This document shows, piece after piece, positions 1-12,235 of a stretch of 64,000 bases of DNA. The notes under the pieces were generated by a model. It did no database searches. It was not told where the DNA came from and saw only the letters and a list, made by a program, of their open reading frames with translations. Position 1 is the stretch's first letter; the number at the start of each line of letters is the position of its first letter. The position numbers and the translations under genes were made by a program. Source of the DNA: Pohlia nutans (lineage: Eukaryota > Streptophyta > Bryopsida > Bryales > Mniaceae); contig CM040087.1 of assembly GCA_022496805.1 (NCBI GenBank), positions 8,940,001 through 9,004,000 of the forward strand. Direction: 5' to 3'.

Positions 1-129
1 TATAGATAAAATAAAAAATGTACAACTTTATTCATAAATCAAGTTCAAAATATCCCTCTTAATTACATTCTATAAGACATCTTTGAAATTCTTCAAATTG
101 GAGAGGGGGTGAGGATGTTTTGGGGTTAA
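1..129 (-). mobile_element. TTAA-A element, partial at window edge
   Basis: Right part of a TTAA-A miniature transposon in reverse orientation; the rest lies left of the window. It ends in TTTTGGGGTTAA (TTAA at 126-129) and aligns by eye with 3404-3979 and 31640-32220 through the shared stretches around AAATATCCCTCTT and the GGAGAGGG block. It has no coding capacity. Confidence 0.7.
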
Positions 130-239
130 CCAATAGTTTTTTTGCATGATACTTATACACTAGGAGTTGGGAACCCAACACATCATATCATTCAATAGCA
201 TGTGATGTGTATGCCTTTAAGTTGCATCCAACAAGATAA

Positions 240-358
240 CACTAGTAGAAAAGGTGGTGTTCTCCAGAGACATGCTTAGACAAAATCACTGTGCATGCAT
301 GGAATTCAACACTATTTGCCTAGGCATCTGCCTTAGCAGTGCCACCATTCTACTAGTG
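240..358 (+). mobile_element. CACTA-type MITE, copy 1
   Basis: A 119-bp element with termini CACTAGTAGAAAAGGTGG and CCACCATTCTACTAGTG, flanked by the perfect 3-bp duplication TAA (237-239 and 359-361). CACTA ends plus a 3-bp duplication identify the CACTA/EnSpm superfamily. It is non-autonomous and needs a transposase in trans. Related copies lie at 6978, 7342 and 30986. Confidence 0.9.
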
Positions 359-361
359 TAA

Positions 362-2100
362 ACAAAGTAGATGAACATGAGATGGAGAGGGAATGTAATG
401 GTAGACACATAGCAAACATAAGATACATTAACAATTTCCAATAGAAGGACCTACATTCATTTATTTACTTTCATTTCTACAAATCAGATGGTGGACACGT
501 GTGCTACTTACTTCTCAATACTTGCAATTTCCTATAAACATTGGTAGCTATTGATTTACTTTGTTGAAAAATGCAGAATATATTGCAGATTCGTCGGGAA
601 CCTAGAGTAGAGTCAAGCCGTGCTATTGAATGTTATGATGGCTATTACAATAAGAGGTTATATTTTCTATGTGTACTTTCTATGTACATTAGTGTGAATG
701 GCATTATCACTAGAAGTAAAGGATCTACTCAAATACAAAATAGGGGCAAATTTATATTAGGAGTGTACTTGCATTCGTGTAGTTATCTTGCTAAGTTTCA
801 TAAATTCTATAGAATCAAGCTTAATAGAACATATGGGAATTAAAGACTATACTCAAAATCGGGGTTATAGAAATTGGAGACTATACTCCAAATTGGGGCA
901 TAATATACATAACAAAAGAGTCACGAGAGTGATGAGTAGGTTATGGGACATGGTGTCATGTTCAAGTTTCAATCGAGAACATTAATATTTTTACTTTTTT
1001 TTTCACAAAGAAAAAATAAAGAAGGGAAAAGTTATAGGTTCTTATCTTCTAACTACATTCAATACTCTTTCATATCACACCTTTGATAACCACGGTACAA
1101 AAAATTAAACTTGACATGGGGAATGTATTCAATCACATGTTTATGTAATAGAAAAATTCTATGTAAATATTAGAATGTGATATATGAGAGGTTGATATTA
1201 ACGAGTTGAGAGTGTGAGAATATCAAATTTTGAGTGTACTATAGCTAATGTAACAAGAGTGTGACTCAATTGTCTTGAAATTTCAACCTAACATGATTTT
1301 AACAATGTTATTATAATTTGATGTGTTACATTTCATGTGCAAAAAATGCTTCCATCTAAAATTCAGTCTGTCATTTTCTCATTTGTTGCCAAATTTCTTA
1401 TCTTGTGATCTATCTTTACGAAACAAAATACAAAATTGTTAAATCTTGACAATTTTCTAGCTTTTGATTTATCATATTGTTTCATTTCTTCAAATGTCAA
1501 GATAGATCTATGAAAGCATGGTAAATTGAACCCCTTGTGATCCCTATGAAGAAACAACAATGCAAGGTCCAAAATCCTATTAATTTCTATTTTTTTGAAT
1601 ATTTTTTTGTGGATGAAATAAAGATACAATGTTTAACAAAGCCTAACAAGAGAAATTGAAAAATCATGTTCAATAAGTATTTATGTGTGTTATAGTAAGG
1701 TAAAAGTGGTTAAAATTGAAAAAGTAGTTCCGACCAAATTGAAAAGTAGATATTAAACATGTTGAAATTGCATTAAATATTTATTTTTTCAAGAATTTTT
1801 TTCTCTAGAGCCCTCAAATGCACAATGAACTTATAGAGTATATAATTTATAATCAAATTGAACATGATTCAATTAATCATATTTGCTCCCAAAATTTGTT
1901 TTAGACATCTATTTTCAAGCTTTACTTTTAGTAAACTTTTTTAATATTTTAATTTGAAGCTTTGGATTGAAGTACCTAATAGAACTACGGAGAGCTCTAC
2001 CAAATTAAAACTTCAAAAATATGAATTTTTAGTAGTGATTTATAGCCTTTGACCAAGATAATTGTAATTTCAGCACTAAGGATGATTTCAATGGTTCAGT
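362..2100. other. AT-rich DNA without recognised feature
   Basis: Short open frames here (571-843, 1363-1629) show no family resemblance, no convincing splice context and no codon pattern. I see no RNA gene or terminal repeat. Confidence 0.5.
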
Positions 2101-2137
2101 TTACCGTGCTTTCACCCATGCTATATAGATATAGATA

Positions 2138-2251
2138 TAAACTCCGGTCCTCTTTCAAGGCGGGCTTAGATGAAGAGCCTGTTTGTAGTGACCCAATGCC
2201 CACCAACAAAGGGTTATTGGAACAAAACTATTCTTCCCTTTTGGGAATTAT

Positions 2252-2308
<57 letters not shown>

Positions 2309-2420
2309 AACACCGGCCCTAAGGATAAGGGCCGGCGTGAATAAAGTGTCCGTTCGTAATGTCAATGACCCGATGCCCACGAGACAAAGGGACATTGGAA
2401 CAATACTACTCTCCTCTTTC
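2138..2420 (+). repeat. Two diverged copies of one repeat around a GATA tract
   Basis: Copy one (about 2138-2240) and copy two (about 2309-2418) share an ordered set of motifs: ACTCCGGTCC or ACACCGGCCC, then TGACCC(A/G)ATGCCCAC, ACAAAGGG, ATTGGAACAA, then a CT-rich run and GGGAATTATAAA. The first copy runs directly into (GATA)n. A conserved 3-prime segment followed by a simple-repeat tail is typical of some non-LTR retrotransposon 3-prime ends, but no reverse transcriptase is present, so that origin is inference. Confidence 0.55.
2255..2308 (+). repeat. (GATA)n microsatellite
   Basis: About 13 uninterrupted GATA units between the two diverged repeat copies. Confidence 0.97.
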
Positions 2421-2779
2421 GAGGATGGACACTATAGTAAAGGGAATTATAAACACTTTTAGTGACCCTTCAAATGTCAATTATACATCTTGTTCTCAAA
2501 CAAATGTAAATTGACCCTATTACAATATTTGTGAACTCCTACATGGAGTAATTAGCTTAGGGCATGCACAACCCTTTGAAGCCTAAATGGCCTTTCATCA
2601 AGATCTTTCCACTCCATTGTGATCCACCAAACATCATTGCAATACAAGAAAATGAGCTGCAATTTTGATCCTCTTTACTACCCAATTTGGTTATTTGGTT
2701 ATCTCTCTAAGTTGATACTTAGGGATACTTTTAATAGTGTTCAATTGTATAAATATAAGCATAGATTAATCAAACAAAT

Positions 2780-3260
2780 GTCGGTTAAACCTTAGTAAGA
2801 TCGAACCATTGGATTGGAAGATCATATTGTGTCTTTGGACCGTATAATGCACTCTCAAAAACAAGATTTTGGAGGGTGTATGATTTCAAAGTTAAATAGA
2901 ATGTGAGTTAAATTTTCAAGAATAAAAGTTAAGCTGTTAACTAATGACCTACATCATCAACACCTTTCCATTGTAATTTTTCATTTTAAGAACAAACTCA
3001 CACATAATCGTTGTGAAATTTATAAATGAGACTGACTTATCTATATATAGTTTAGGATAAAATTTATTTGCTAAAATATGAAAGGAGTTAGTACATTGAT
3101 CAAGATTGGAATACATACACTAATGGAACATGAACAAGAGAACACAATCCAAAAAATAAAAGAAGACAACAAACTTCCAAACATGAGAAATACCGCAAAG
3201 TACATGCAATATTTTGGTGTTTTGTAAATAGATGTTTTGATAGCTTGACAACTCCAAATC
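2780..3260 (-). mobile_element. TTAA-C element, degraded reverse copy
   Basis: The reverse complement follows the interior of the elements at 8573-9382 and 21750-22556. Shared landmarks are the ATGGAACATGAACAAGAGAACACAATCC block, the block around ATAAATTT.CAA, and the CTCAAAAACAAGATTTTGG.GGGTGT block. Terminal repeats are not clear. The right side may reach the AAGGGTTAA at 3399-3407. Confidence 0.6.
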
Positions 3261-3403
3261 AAAATTTTATTTTTGAAGTATGTGCATGAGATGGATCTTC
3301 ACATCTGAACTTCAAACATTGATGCTTGGTTTGTAATAAATCTTACGGTAGGTTGCAAAAACATGGCTTTGAACTACAATGTGATTGCGTGGATTGTAAA
3401 GGG

Positions 3404-3979
3404 TTAACCTCTAAATGTCTTCACCCCTCACTAAATTTGGCAATTTTGCAAAGATGCATTATAAAATGCAAACAAGAGGGATATGTTGAACTTTCAGATG
3501 TATAAATAAAAGTTGTACATCATAAATTTAAGATTCTATCCATACAGTTAGATCTGTAATTTCATATACTAGTACTTTTGTATAAAATTTGAAACTTGAA
3601 ATTCAAAAATAATATTTAATTCAATCACAAATAAGATATTGATAATTTGTGGATAAAATTTGTTGTGTTGGGTTGAATATAATACTTTAAATGCAGTGAT
3701 TTTTAGAGATTTTTTAGTTGCTTAGTTTTATGATTTTATTTTTTCAAGAGCACGTTTATACTAAAATCTCTAAATGTTTTGGTGAGGCAACATGAAATGA
3801 GGCATAAAATTTTCCCACATCTTCCCCTTTTAATCAGATCACACATACGTTAAGCTAGCTTCCTATAAAATATACAATTAGAAATCCACATTTAAAAAAA
3901 AAATTATTGATGGATGAGAAAATTGTATTTGATTCTGTACATCGTTCAGTTTCTGGACGGTTGGACGTTTAGGGGTTAA
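3404..3979 (+). mobile_element. TTAA-A MITE, full length (A1)
   Basis: A 576-bp unit from TTAACCTCTAAATG to ACGTTTAGGGGTTAA, with TTAA at both ends. Same length class as 31640-32220. The interior has no ORF. TTAA duplication with CCC-type termini points to the piggyBac superfamily. Its right TTAA is shared with the next element. Confidence 0.8.
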
Positions 3980-4544
3980 CCCTTTAGTATGCAAGGAGCC
4001 CTGTGGGGCCATATTTGATCGTTTTTCAGTCAAACCTTGATTTTCACCCAAACCTTGATTTTCACCCAGTTCCTAAATTCAAATGAAAATGGTCTCAACT
4101 ATGAAGGTGTTGGGGTTACCTTCTACTTTCTATTCCAATTTAATGTTCTTCAAAATTGTTAAAACATTGTTTTTATAGCACTTTAAAGCTAAAAACCCTA
4201 AAATTCCAATATGCACTGCAATTTTTTTTTCCTATTAAATCTCTTTTTATATAAGCTCAAGTAGCATGCCACCTACACCTTGTAGTTCATCACTATTATT
4301 TACACTTTCCCTAAAAATTCATACTATTCTAAGCTTCTATTGTAATTACTACGATTTTTACAAGAAAACAACTTTGAAAATCTTCTAAAATTTTCTTTTA
4401 ATTAAATAATCATGAAAAAAATCATGATAAATCTGTTTAAAAATACCTCATATGAGAAAAATACCAAAAAATATAAAATATTTCAAATGTGAAGAATCGA
4501 CGAGATTTGACCGGGTAATTGTAGTGCGCACATTTAGGGGTTAA
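3976..4544 (+). mobile_element. TTAA-B MITE (B1)
   Basis: A 569-bp unit from TTAACCCTTTAGTATGCAAG to GCACATTTAGGGGTTAA. It aligns by eye along its length with 13334-13886: ATGCAAGGAGCCC near the left end, ACCGGGTAA(T/A)TGTAGTG near the right end. It shares TTAA 3976-3979 with element A1. Confidence 0.8.
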
Positions 4545-4599
4545 TTATAATACATGTGCATATTACACCTTCTTTCCACTGCACAGTACGAGACCAGTG

Positions 4600-4820
4600 T
4601 TCGGGAAACTTTTTGAGACAACCAGTCAATTTCCTTTATTTTATCAAACCAACCGGTTTTTTAAGAATATATCATGTATGTTTCTTTTATAAATACTAAA
4701 TATAACTAATTTTTAGTCATTTCGTCCAGTTTTTTGCCTCTATTCTCGAGATGCAACCAATTAGTTTGAGAAATCAATAAGCTCACTTTTAACTAACCAC
4801 TGATTCTTCCTGAACAGTGT
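4600..4820 (-). repeat. Dispersed repeat X, copy 1
   Basis: The reverse complement matches about 10425-10621 in order: GTGGTTAGTTA, TTTCTCAAAC, GAATAGAG.CAAAA, AAAATTAGTTA..TTTAGTATTTA, TTGGTTTG..AAAATAAAGG. Superfamily unknown. Confidence 0.6.
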
Positions 4821-5277
4821 ACTGTACTACCGGTAGTAAAAATCAAACTCTTGATCTTCATCACAAGTTTCATATTTACCAGAAAATCATAAGTACGAAA
4901 TTTTATACGTCTCACGATGACATAGTAATTAAGGACGATGCTGATTAACTTTTGGTAATCGAAGGACCTCTGATAGGAGAACAGTCTAAGTACTAAGTTG
5001 CCATCCATGATAAAAGAGAGTACATTAGTGTCAGGTGTTTCAAATAATAGGAGGAATGTCAAATCTAATCAGGTTGCAGTTTGCACTCAGTACACTAAAA
5101 CAGATTGATTTGACCAAACATTGTACACATATTTGAACTAGTCTCCTTTGCCCTTTCTAGCCATTTTTGATGGCTCATTATTTTTCAAGATGTGAGTCTG
5201 TCACAACTGAAGTCTTTTCCAATTGTCTTGCTTTTGAATAAATTCAACTAAAATAAAATAAAATTCTAATATTTATA

Positions 5278-5467
5278 TTAATCCTTAAAGGGCTGATGGG
5301 GAAAGTTCCAAATTGAGATTTGAATAGTTCATTAAAATCATGTTGACATGAATTTTAACTTCACTTTTGATCTTAAACCCTTAGGAGGTGTGGAACCATG
5401 TCAAAAACAATGGAATATTGGTGTATAATACTTGTCGGGAAGGACTCTCTCGACCTTTAAGGGTTAG
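5278..5467 (-). mobile_element. TTAA-D MITE (D5)
   Basis: A 190-bp member of the small D family, from TTAATCCTTAAAGGGC to CCTTTAAGGGTTAG. The right target is decayed to TTAG. The interior matches other D copies in reverse, for example the CTTCACTTTTGATCT..ACCC block also seen near 53670. Confidence 0.65.
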
Positions 5468-5990
5468 TCCATGAAGAACCAAGGATTCATGGTTATAAGA
5501 TGACAAATTGAAATGGTTATCCTGTGAAAAAAATAAATTATATAGAACCAAATTTTATAACATCAGAATTAGTGAAGAACATTGTATGTGTTGGTCAAAA
5601 CCGAGGTCAAAACTAAATCAATTTTAATCCAAGATTTTAACCCCTAAAAGACCTCAGGTTTTTTCTTATTTTTGAGCATCAATTTTTTGTGTTCTATTTG
5701 CTCTTGATAGAAAATACCAAAGAAAACATTCAAGAATTCTTTTGACCAATTTGACAATTTTTTCCTGCGTCTTCAAAGACGATGAGAACATATAAAAAAG
5801 ACTGCAATTTCATATTTTTAGTTAAAACGCAGTCATTGAATTGTTCTAGTTAGGACACTTGGTCCTTTAGGGGTTAATAAAAGGAAGTTCACACAAGAAC
5901 TACTCAAAACTACTTAAAAACAACATGAGGCCCAATTCAAAATTCAGACCTCTTCGTTCTTGAGGGATCAAAATGTATGGGAAAAAGAAA
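5464..5990 (+). mobile_element. TTAA-N element (N2), split by H1
   Basis: Matches the element at 36651: AGAACCAAGGATTCATGG, the AGTGAAGAACATTG block, then after the H1 insertion the ACTTAAAA.C..CATGAGGCC block. The left end shares its target with D5. The right end is poorly defined. Confidence 0.6.
5637..5877 (+). mobile_element. TTAA-H MITE (H1), nested in N2
   Basis: A 241-bp unit bounded by TTAACCCCTAAAAGACC and GGTCCTTTAGGGGTTAA: near-perfect 13-bp inverted repeats inside TTAA targets. A reverse relative lies at 62565-62824. It interrupts N2. Confidence 0.85.
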
Positions 5991-6308
5991 ATCCTAAGGC
6001 CACTATGGATGGATAGAGTGTTTTTTTATATAGAAAAAATTGGATTTTATTTATTTTTAAATTAATTTTAAATTCTACTCACTAAGTTTCATGGATTTTG
6101 ATAACGAGTAATTAACTGTATATAGATAGAATGAAAAAAAAATTAATGTATAAAGTGAGAAAGATAAAATAAATGTATTGTTGAATTCCTATATTCTGAT
6201 TAGAGATCATAGAGGACACAAATAATAGATGTTTTATCAACCATGTTTTATCAACCATTTGCTCAATATCTTTTGATAGGTTTAGCATAAAGGAATCTCA
6301 TAAGGAAG

Positions 6309-6539
6309 TTAACCCCTAAACGTATTCAACATGTTGAATACGTTGTATTTTGATTGTATTTGAAATGAATCGACACCTTAAATAGGTTTGAGATCAGAAG
6401 TAAAGTTTAAATTTAAATCAATGTGGTTATGTTGAGATATGAGGATTTTAATTTAGAACTTCTTGTTGGTAGCAACTGCCAACTAGATGGCAATGTATCT
6501 ACTATTTTTATTAGACGTTTGCTGATTAAAAGTCACTAA
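6309..6539 (+). mobile_element. TTAA-D MITE (D1)
   Basis: A 231-bp unit, left end TTAACCCCTAAACG, right end decayed (GACGTTTGCTGATTAA). A perfect 22-bp palindrome occupies 6321-6342, just inside the left terminus. The interior shares GGCAATGTATCTACTATT with D3. Confidence 0.7.
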
Positions 6540-6977
6540 AGAGCTTAGAACTAACTAAAATGAACTTGTGAACACACCAATTTTGCAACTAATCATGACA
6601 TTCAAATTCATGGGGTTTGATACCTCATCATTATGATTAGACAAAATTGAATTGACAAATAAATTTCAAAATTTACAAATTTTGAATTTTGCTAAATACC
6701 AGAATGATTTGACAAGGATAAAATGAAAATCATTTGCTGAAAATCAATGATGTCATTGCAGTAGGTGTCAATTTTTGGTGGAACAGTCTCAAATTTTAAA
6801 TTATAGATAAAATGAGGGACGAATGTTAAAGAAAATATTTAAGAAAATGTTTCATAGGAATTTTATGTAAGTACATCCTATATGTACATGTATGTCTCCA
6901 CATGGCCATTTCCTTTAAGGTTATACAACCTCAAACTCCCAACGGTTGTCATTTATACAAATGAACACAAAAGTCAA

Positions 6978-7087
6978 GTCTAGTAGAAAAGGTGGCGCTC
7001 CTCTGTGACATAATTACTATGCATGTGTGGAACTAGGCACTACTTGCCTCGGCATCTCCCTTGGCAATGCCACCTTTTCTACCAGTG
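6978..7087 (+). mobile_element. CACTA-type MITE, copy 2, decayed ends
   Basis: Interior and subterminal sequence match copies 1 and 3 (TAGTAGAAAAGGTGGCGCTC, GCCACCTTTTCTACCAGTG). The outermost bases are mutated and no clean 3-bp duplication is seen. Confidence 0.75.
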
Positions 7088-7341
7088 AACGCATGTGTAG
7101 AAAATTTCATCTTGATACTTAGCATGACATTGCATAACAATCTCAATAGACCACAATCACAAATATATTTTTCTTAGTAGTATACAATTATTAATTTGTT
7201 ACAAACCCATAATCATGACATTGGCCAAAAGATCATTGGGAATATAGAGTCCATTTAGTTACAATAGACAATCAATGTTTTTCAACAAAAACATGATCAA
7301 TTAATTCAATTCCTTCCGTGGCTTGTCCAAATATCTGTGGA

Positions 7342-7461
7342 CAGTAGTAGAGAAGGTAGCATTGCCGAGGAAGTTGCCCACGCATGTGGTGCCCAATTCC
7401 ACGCATGCACAGTGATTTTGCGTAGACATCTCCTTGGAGAGAGTCACCTTTTCTACTAGTG
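7342..7461 (+). mobile_element. CACTA-type MITE, copy 3
   Basis: A 120-bp element from CAGTAGTAGAGAAGGT to ACCTTTTCTACTAGTG, flanked by the perfect 3-bp duplication GGA (7339-7341 and 7462-7464). Only about 250 bp from copy 2. Confidence 0.9.
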
Positions 7462-7508
7462 GGAGTTGTACAATTCTTTTTTACAATGAATATTCTTTCA
7501 AGGGTGTA

Positions 7509-8424
7509 TTAACCCCTAAATTTTTGAGCGACCATATTCTGGTCGTTCCACTTTTGGGCAGCCTCCAGGGACCTCATATTTTTTAAAATTTCAATGAAAA
7601 TTTCAGTGTAGCTTCCAAAAACTACACTCTATATGTCGCACTTCGTTTCATGTCATTCCGATAAGTATTGCAAAAGTTATAAGCATTTGAAGTTATTGAA
7701 GCGAGATCGGGCAGCAAGAATTTTTTTATTTTTTACTCTTTTTCAAAATTTCTTTTTTGATTCATGATTGGTTGATCTTTATCTACAAATGAAGCTTTAA
7801 ATCTACCCATTTTGAGCAATGGGATAAAAGTTATGAGGAGATCTGTTTTTTGGGCAGTTTGGACAAAAAAAACTTTGAAGCTCATTTCTAAACTCAATTT
7901 TCAATAATTTTTAATGAAATAAAAGGCAGTGGGTGAAGATTTCCAAGGTCAACATTCTCACCGTTATGATTGACATTTTACAATTCCATGTCAAACTTAT
8001 TAATCATTTTCTTTTTCTTTTCACTTTGTACCCACTTCTAGTAATTGTTTTGTGAAAAAAATAATATAAGCTTTTTTCTTACAAGATTTTATATTTGAAG
8101 ACTCAACTCAATTGTTAACATGGCCTTGCCATTCAATGAATTTCTAACCCATTCAAAAAAAAGATATTAATTTCTAAAGTTCAAATTTGTCACCAGATTG
8201 AACCCCAAAAAATCTTCTTTTGCAACTTTGATCCTTATAATCTAAGAATCTAATGGTCATTTTGCTCTCAAATTTTGTGCTCACATGAAAATTCAAGTTG
8301 GGTATTAGATCTTACGGTTAAATGATGAAAAAAATAAAAAACATATGATTTCTTCTGCAACTTCCAAATGCTGTGTTTTTCATGGTTTTTTGTGAGAATA
8401 CGGTCCTGGTCCTTTAGGGGTTAA
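7509..8424 (+). mobile_element. TTAA-E element (E1)
   Basis: A 916-bp unit from TTAACCCCTAAA to GGTCCTTTAGGGGTTAA. A palindrome CGACCATATTCTGGTCG sits at 7529-7545, 20 bp inside the left end. It carries GATCTTACGGTTAAA about 118 bp from the right end, a motif also found in E2 and E3. No transposase ORF. Confidence 0.8.
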
Positions 8425-8572
8425 AGAATATGAAAATTAGTTTATGAAAAGGGAAAAAATATAAATCATGCCATTCATAAAATTTTGTAGGAAGTTCACC
8501 AAATTATGAGTGGGTGCTAGGAACAGTAGGTGAGTGCTGGGAACAGTTTGGAAAGCATGGAATGGTAGTAAC

Positions 8573-9382
8573 TTAACCCTTTAGTGCCCAGCTGACCACA
8601 TTATGGTCACTGCAACGTTCAAAATGCAAATAGCAGAGAATCCGTGAAGAATTGGAGCTTCAGTTTTGAAGTTCAGATTATGCCACATACATTATACATC
8701 TTCCAGGAAAAGAAATTTTCAATTTGGAATTGTACAACTATCAAAATACCTATCAAGAACACGCGAAAATATTGCAAATACTTGAAAATACAGTACATAC
8801 TTACAAATACAACACATGTATTATGCAATATTTCTTGTGTTTGGAAGTTTGTTATCTTGTTTTTCTTTTTTGTATTGTGTTCTCTTCTTCATCTTCCATT
8901 AGTCTGTGTAATCCGATCTTGACTAATGTACCCACTCCTGTCAATTTTCAACGTATAAATTTTTGCCTAAACCGTATATGGATAAGTCACTTTCACTTAT
9001 AAAATTCACAATAATCATGTGTGAGTCTATTCTTGATATGAAAGATTGCAACGGAGAGGTATTGACATAGGGCATAGCTGAACTTCTTTACTTTCATTTT
9101 TGAAAATTTAACCCAAATTCTATTCAACTTTGAAGTCACACACCCCCCAAAATCTCATTTTTGAGCGTGCATTATACAGTTCAAATACATACTATAATCT
9201 TCCAATCCCACCATTGGATGATTCTCAAATTTTAATAAAATGTGTGCTCTCCAGTTGAGAATAGAATTGTACGGCTACTTTCTAATTTAATCCATTCTAT
9301 TTCTGGTAATCTCAATCACAATGGAAAAAAGTAGTGAAATCCAGATGTCCCAGCTACAGTACCCTGGGCACTAAAGGGTTAA
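8573..9382 (+). mobile_element. TTAA-C element (C1)
   Basis: An 810-bp unit from TTAACCCTTTAGTGCCC to GGGCACTAAAGGGTTAA: a perfect 13-bp inverted repeat inside TTAA. The palindrome TGACCACATTATGGTCA lies at 8593-8609. Collinear with 21750-22556. Overlapping 92-residue ORFs in two frames are shadows, not conserved in the second copy. Confidence 0.88.
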
Positions 9383-9740
9383 GTGGCTGACAAACGGCTA
9401 CCGCAGAGTTAGTTGAAATTTTCATAATTATATCTTCTAGATAGACCTAATGAGGATGGAATAGTTGCGGCCTGTGATCCCAGTGAGCCTGTGCGTGTTG
9501 ATTATTACTGAGCTATGGAGCCACTCTCTTGTCGCCCGTCTCAGTTACCCACTGCCCTGCCATTTATTGTTAGCCCGCCGGGCCTGTGTAGGTATTGCTT
9601 TGTACATACTTGTATGGCAGTGCCGTGTCCTTGAGAGAACATGATTTGCAGTAAAACCAGAATCACCAGATCGCCATCTATTATCATATTAAACCCAGGG
9701 TTTCGGTATATAAGACAGCTATAAGGGTCTTATAGGCGAA
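9383..9740. other. GC-richer island of unknown origin
   Basis: Between two AT-rich repeats lies a stretch with blocks such as CTGCCCTGCC and GCCCGCCGGGCCTG. No ORF, terminal repeat or RNA fold was recognised. It could be an old LTR or UTR fragment. Confidence 0.35.
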
Positions 9741-9994
9741 CTCATTTAAATCCTCTTATCATTGTGAACACCTAAATTCTCAATCAGCAGCTTTGATCCT
9801 TCATATCTCATTCAATTCTAGGAGTTAGTATTTGATCTAGGGCTCATTGGAAAAATCTCGTCGTGCACTGCAAGATGCATATATTAAAAGCAAGATTTGA
9901 GTAAGTTTTGAGTAAGATGTGAACAATATAACACCTGGTTTTTAAAAGCTCATGTCTCCCTCAATATTAGTCGTATGGTAGTGGTCTTAGGCTT

Positions 9995-10335
9995 TTTGGA
10001 AACGGATGAACAAGGGCTACAAGGGCTATCTTACATTCATGCTTTTCACATTCAGTGCTTTTCATCCAAATTTTACATTCATGCTTTTCAATCAAATTTT
10101 TCATCATGTTCCCAATTTTTTCTCCACAATTCCCATATGTTCCCCAAAGGATTCCATCATGTTCCTTAATGTTTTCAAGTTCTTTTTTATGTTTTCAAAT
10201 AGTTTTCCACATTTACCATTTTGTTCCCCAAAGGTTTCCATCATGAGGTCCTTTTATGTTCCTAATTGCTTCACACTTTCTTAATGCAATTCTTGCGCTT
10301 TCCTCATTGTTGTTGCATTGCAAGAAGATGTTTGA
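9995..10335 (+). repeat. GTTCCC-rich dispersed repeat T, copy 1
   Basis: Contains many degenerate TGTTCCC and CATGTTCC words and ends near TTGTTGCATTGCAAGAAG. Two other copies are at 19775-20085 (reverse) and 22985-23290. All share TTCATC..ATTTTTCATCATGTTC at one side and GTTGCATTGCAA at the other, so this is one family and not random simple sequence. Confidence 0.65.
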
Positions 10336-10424
10336 TATGCTAATATAGTTGAGAATTGGGTTAGAGCTATCTCGTGCTAAAGTGAAGTGTCCTTGAGCTA
10401 CCGTGGTGGTAGTCCTTTTCAGTT

Positions 10425-10621
10425 GGCATTGTTAAGGAAGAACCGGTGGTTAGTTATAAGTTAGTGAGTTGATTTTCTCAAACAACTAGTTGAAATTTTA
10501 AGAATAGAGACAAAAGACCATACTAAATGACTTAAAATTAGTTAAATTTAGTATTTACATGAGAAATATAAAAGAACTATTCTTAAGAAGTTGGTTGGTT
10601 TGGGAAAATAAAGGAAACTAT
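10425..10621 (+). repeat. Dispersed repeat X, copy 2
   Basis: Partner of the reverse copy at 4600-4820. The similarity stops where the TIR element at 10622 begins. Confidence 0.6.
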
Positions 10622-10843
10622 CTACACTAAATAGGTAGATTAGTGTTAGATAATTATAAGATTTGAAAATATTATAGATTTTTACTCTTGCCAAAAAAAA
10701 TTACCAAAGACATTGATTCCAATATTATTGAAAGATCCCCATCTTGACCAATATAGAGGGTAAAAAAATTGGTTAACAGTAAAAACTTACAACATGTTTA
10801 TGTAAATTAGTGTATCTAACACTAATATACCTATTTAGTGTAG
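10622..10843 (+). mobile_element. MITE with CTACACTAAATAGGTA termini
   Basis: Inverted repeats of about 30 bp: CTACACTAAATAGGTAGATT with TAGTGTTAGATA at the left, and their complement ending in CCTATTTAGTGTAG at 10843. The 222-bp unit has no ORF. No target duplication was resolved, so the superfamily is open. The palindrome at 32620 has a similar outer sequence. Confidence 0.7.
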
Positions 10844-11254
10844 TCGGATCAAAAAGTATCCCGAACATTGATTTGTTGTGTTGTCAAAGTAAAGATTTCC
10901 ATACACAACAAATGGAGCACCATAAATCATCATTAAATTTTCAATCAAAAACCAAATAAGATCATAACATTTAGTAGCCTGGAGGGTGCACTACGCTAAA
11001 TTTGTGAAAGTATACGTGAGTGCACAAAAGAGACTGTATTAATTTGAACATTTCCGTACAAAGTATACATACAATAGAAATATTTAGAGCTGAAAATATT
11101 GACGCATAATTACATTAAACATATATTTAGGAAAAAATAGATACATATAAAAAGGTTTTTAGACACACACCAGCCCCCTCGTATATAGGGTTTTTTTTAG
11201 AAGGGGTCATAAACGCACGTGATTCACAAACATAATGTAGAGTGCACCCCCAAG
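10844..11254. other. Intergenic AT-rich stretch
   Basis: No gene, terminal repeat or RNA feature was recognised. Confidence 0.4.
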
Positions 11255-12235
11255 TTAACCCTTAAATGCCCAAGGGGGGTCCCAAGCCAAGAAACACAAT
11301 TTTGAAAAAAGTGTCATAGATGAATTCAAAGGCAAGCTATTTAGATCTCAACCGTACAATCTTGTAGTAGACTTATTGTAGATCATGTGGACCAAAGTTT
11401 GGGTCATGAAGCCTTATAGATTGTGAGATCATAACACATTAGTACTCAAAATAGACTACAAAATTTCATCATTTTCACTTTAGAGTGGAAATGCTACCAA
11501 TAGACCCATTGCAATGAAAAAATCCCCAACTAGAAAGTTGTTCACCTTCATCTCAACAATACCCTTGAACCAAAAAAATTCATCAAGACAATTTCTTTGC
11601 TCAAATAATAGCCTTGCAACGGTGACTCTTGCCAAAATATTTACAAAGGAAAATTAGTCCAAAACTAGACCCTTTGCACTCAAATCTATGTTTTATCTTC
11701 AAAACATCTTCGATTTAGTCAAGGATTCTACCACTAAAACTAGACTCGATTTGGAATCCATCCCAAAAAATAAAGTTGAAATCCAACGGTGGATGAAGGA
11801 GATATAGCTCCTCAAAAATCATCCATTTTTTCACTTTTTTCATTATAGAAACATCATTGCAAATCTAATACCAAAAGTATTTGGATCAAAAATCTTCCAA
11901 CTAGAAAGTTTTTGGATCTCATCTTAAGATTATGATTATGTAAAAACAATTCATGAAAAACTATATTTGATTTCACTTAATTGGCTTGCAATGGTAAAAC
12001 ATGCCCCATGTTTGAAAACCCAAAAACAAAAGCTGCCTTCACTAAAATGCATACCATTAATTCATACTTCATTGTATGGGTCTGCAATTTTTACCACACA
12101 AACTAGACTTGGTTTGGACCCAACCCAAGTCATTTCGTCGAAAACGGACTTTGGATGAAGAAGTTATGGCTCTTCAAAGTTTCTGCCCTTCATCCAAAAT
12201 GTCGTTTTTCGACATCGTGGGCGTTTAAGGGTTAA
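11255..12235 (+). mobile_element. TTAA-I element (I1)
   Basis: A 981-bp unit from TTAACCCTTAAATGCCCA to GGGCGTTTAAGGGTTAA, with good inverted termini and TTAA targets. Internal landmarks: GTAGATCATGTGGACC and GAAAACGGACTTTGGATGAA. Both recur in reverse at 25390-27630. No ORF of note. Confidence 0.8.

Noticed and set aside
8644..9002. Two overlapping 92-residue plus-strand ORFs
   Set aside because: They lie inside TTAA-C element C1, and the collinear copy C2 does not keep either frame.
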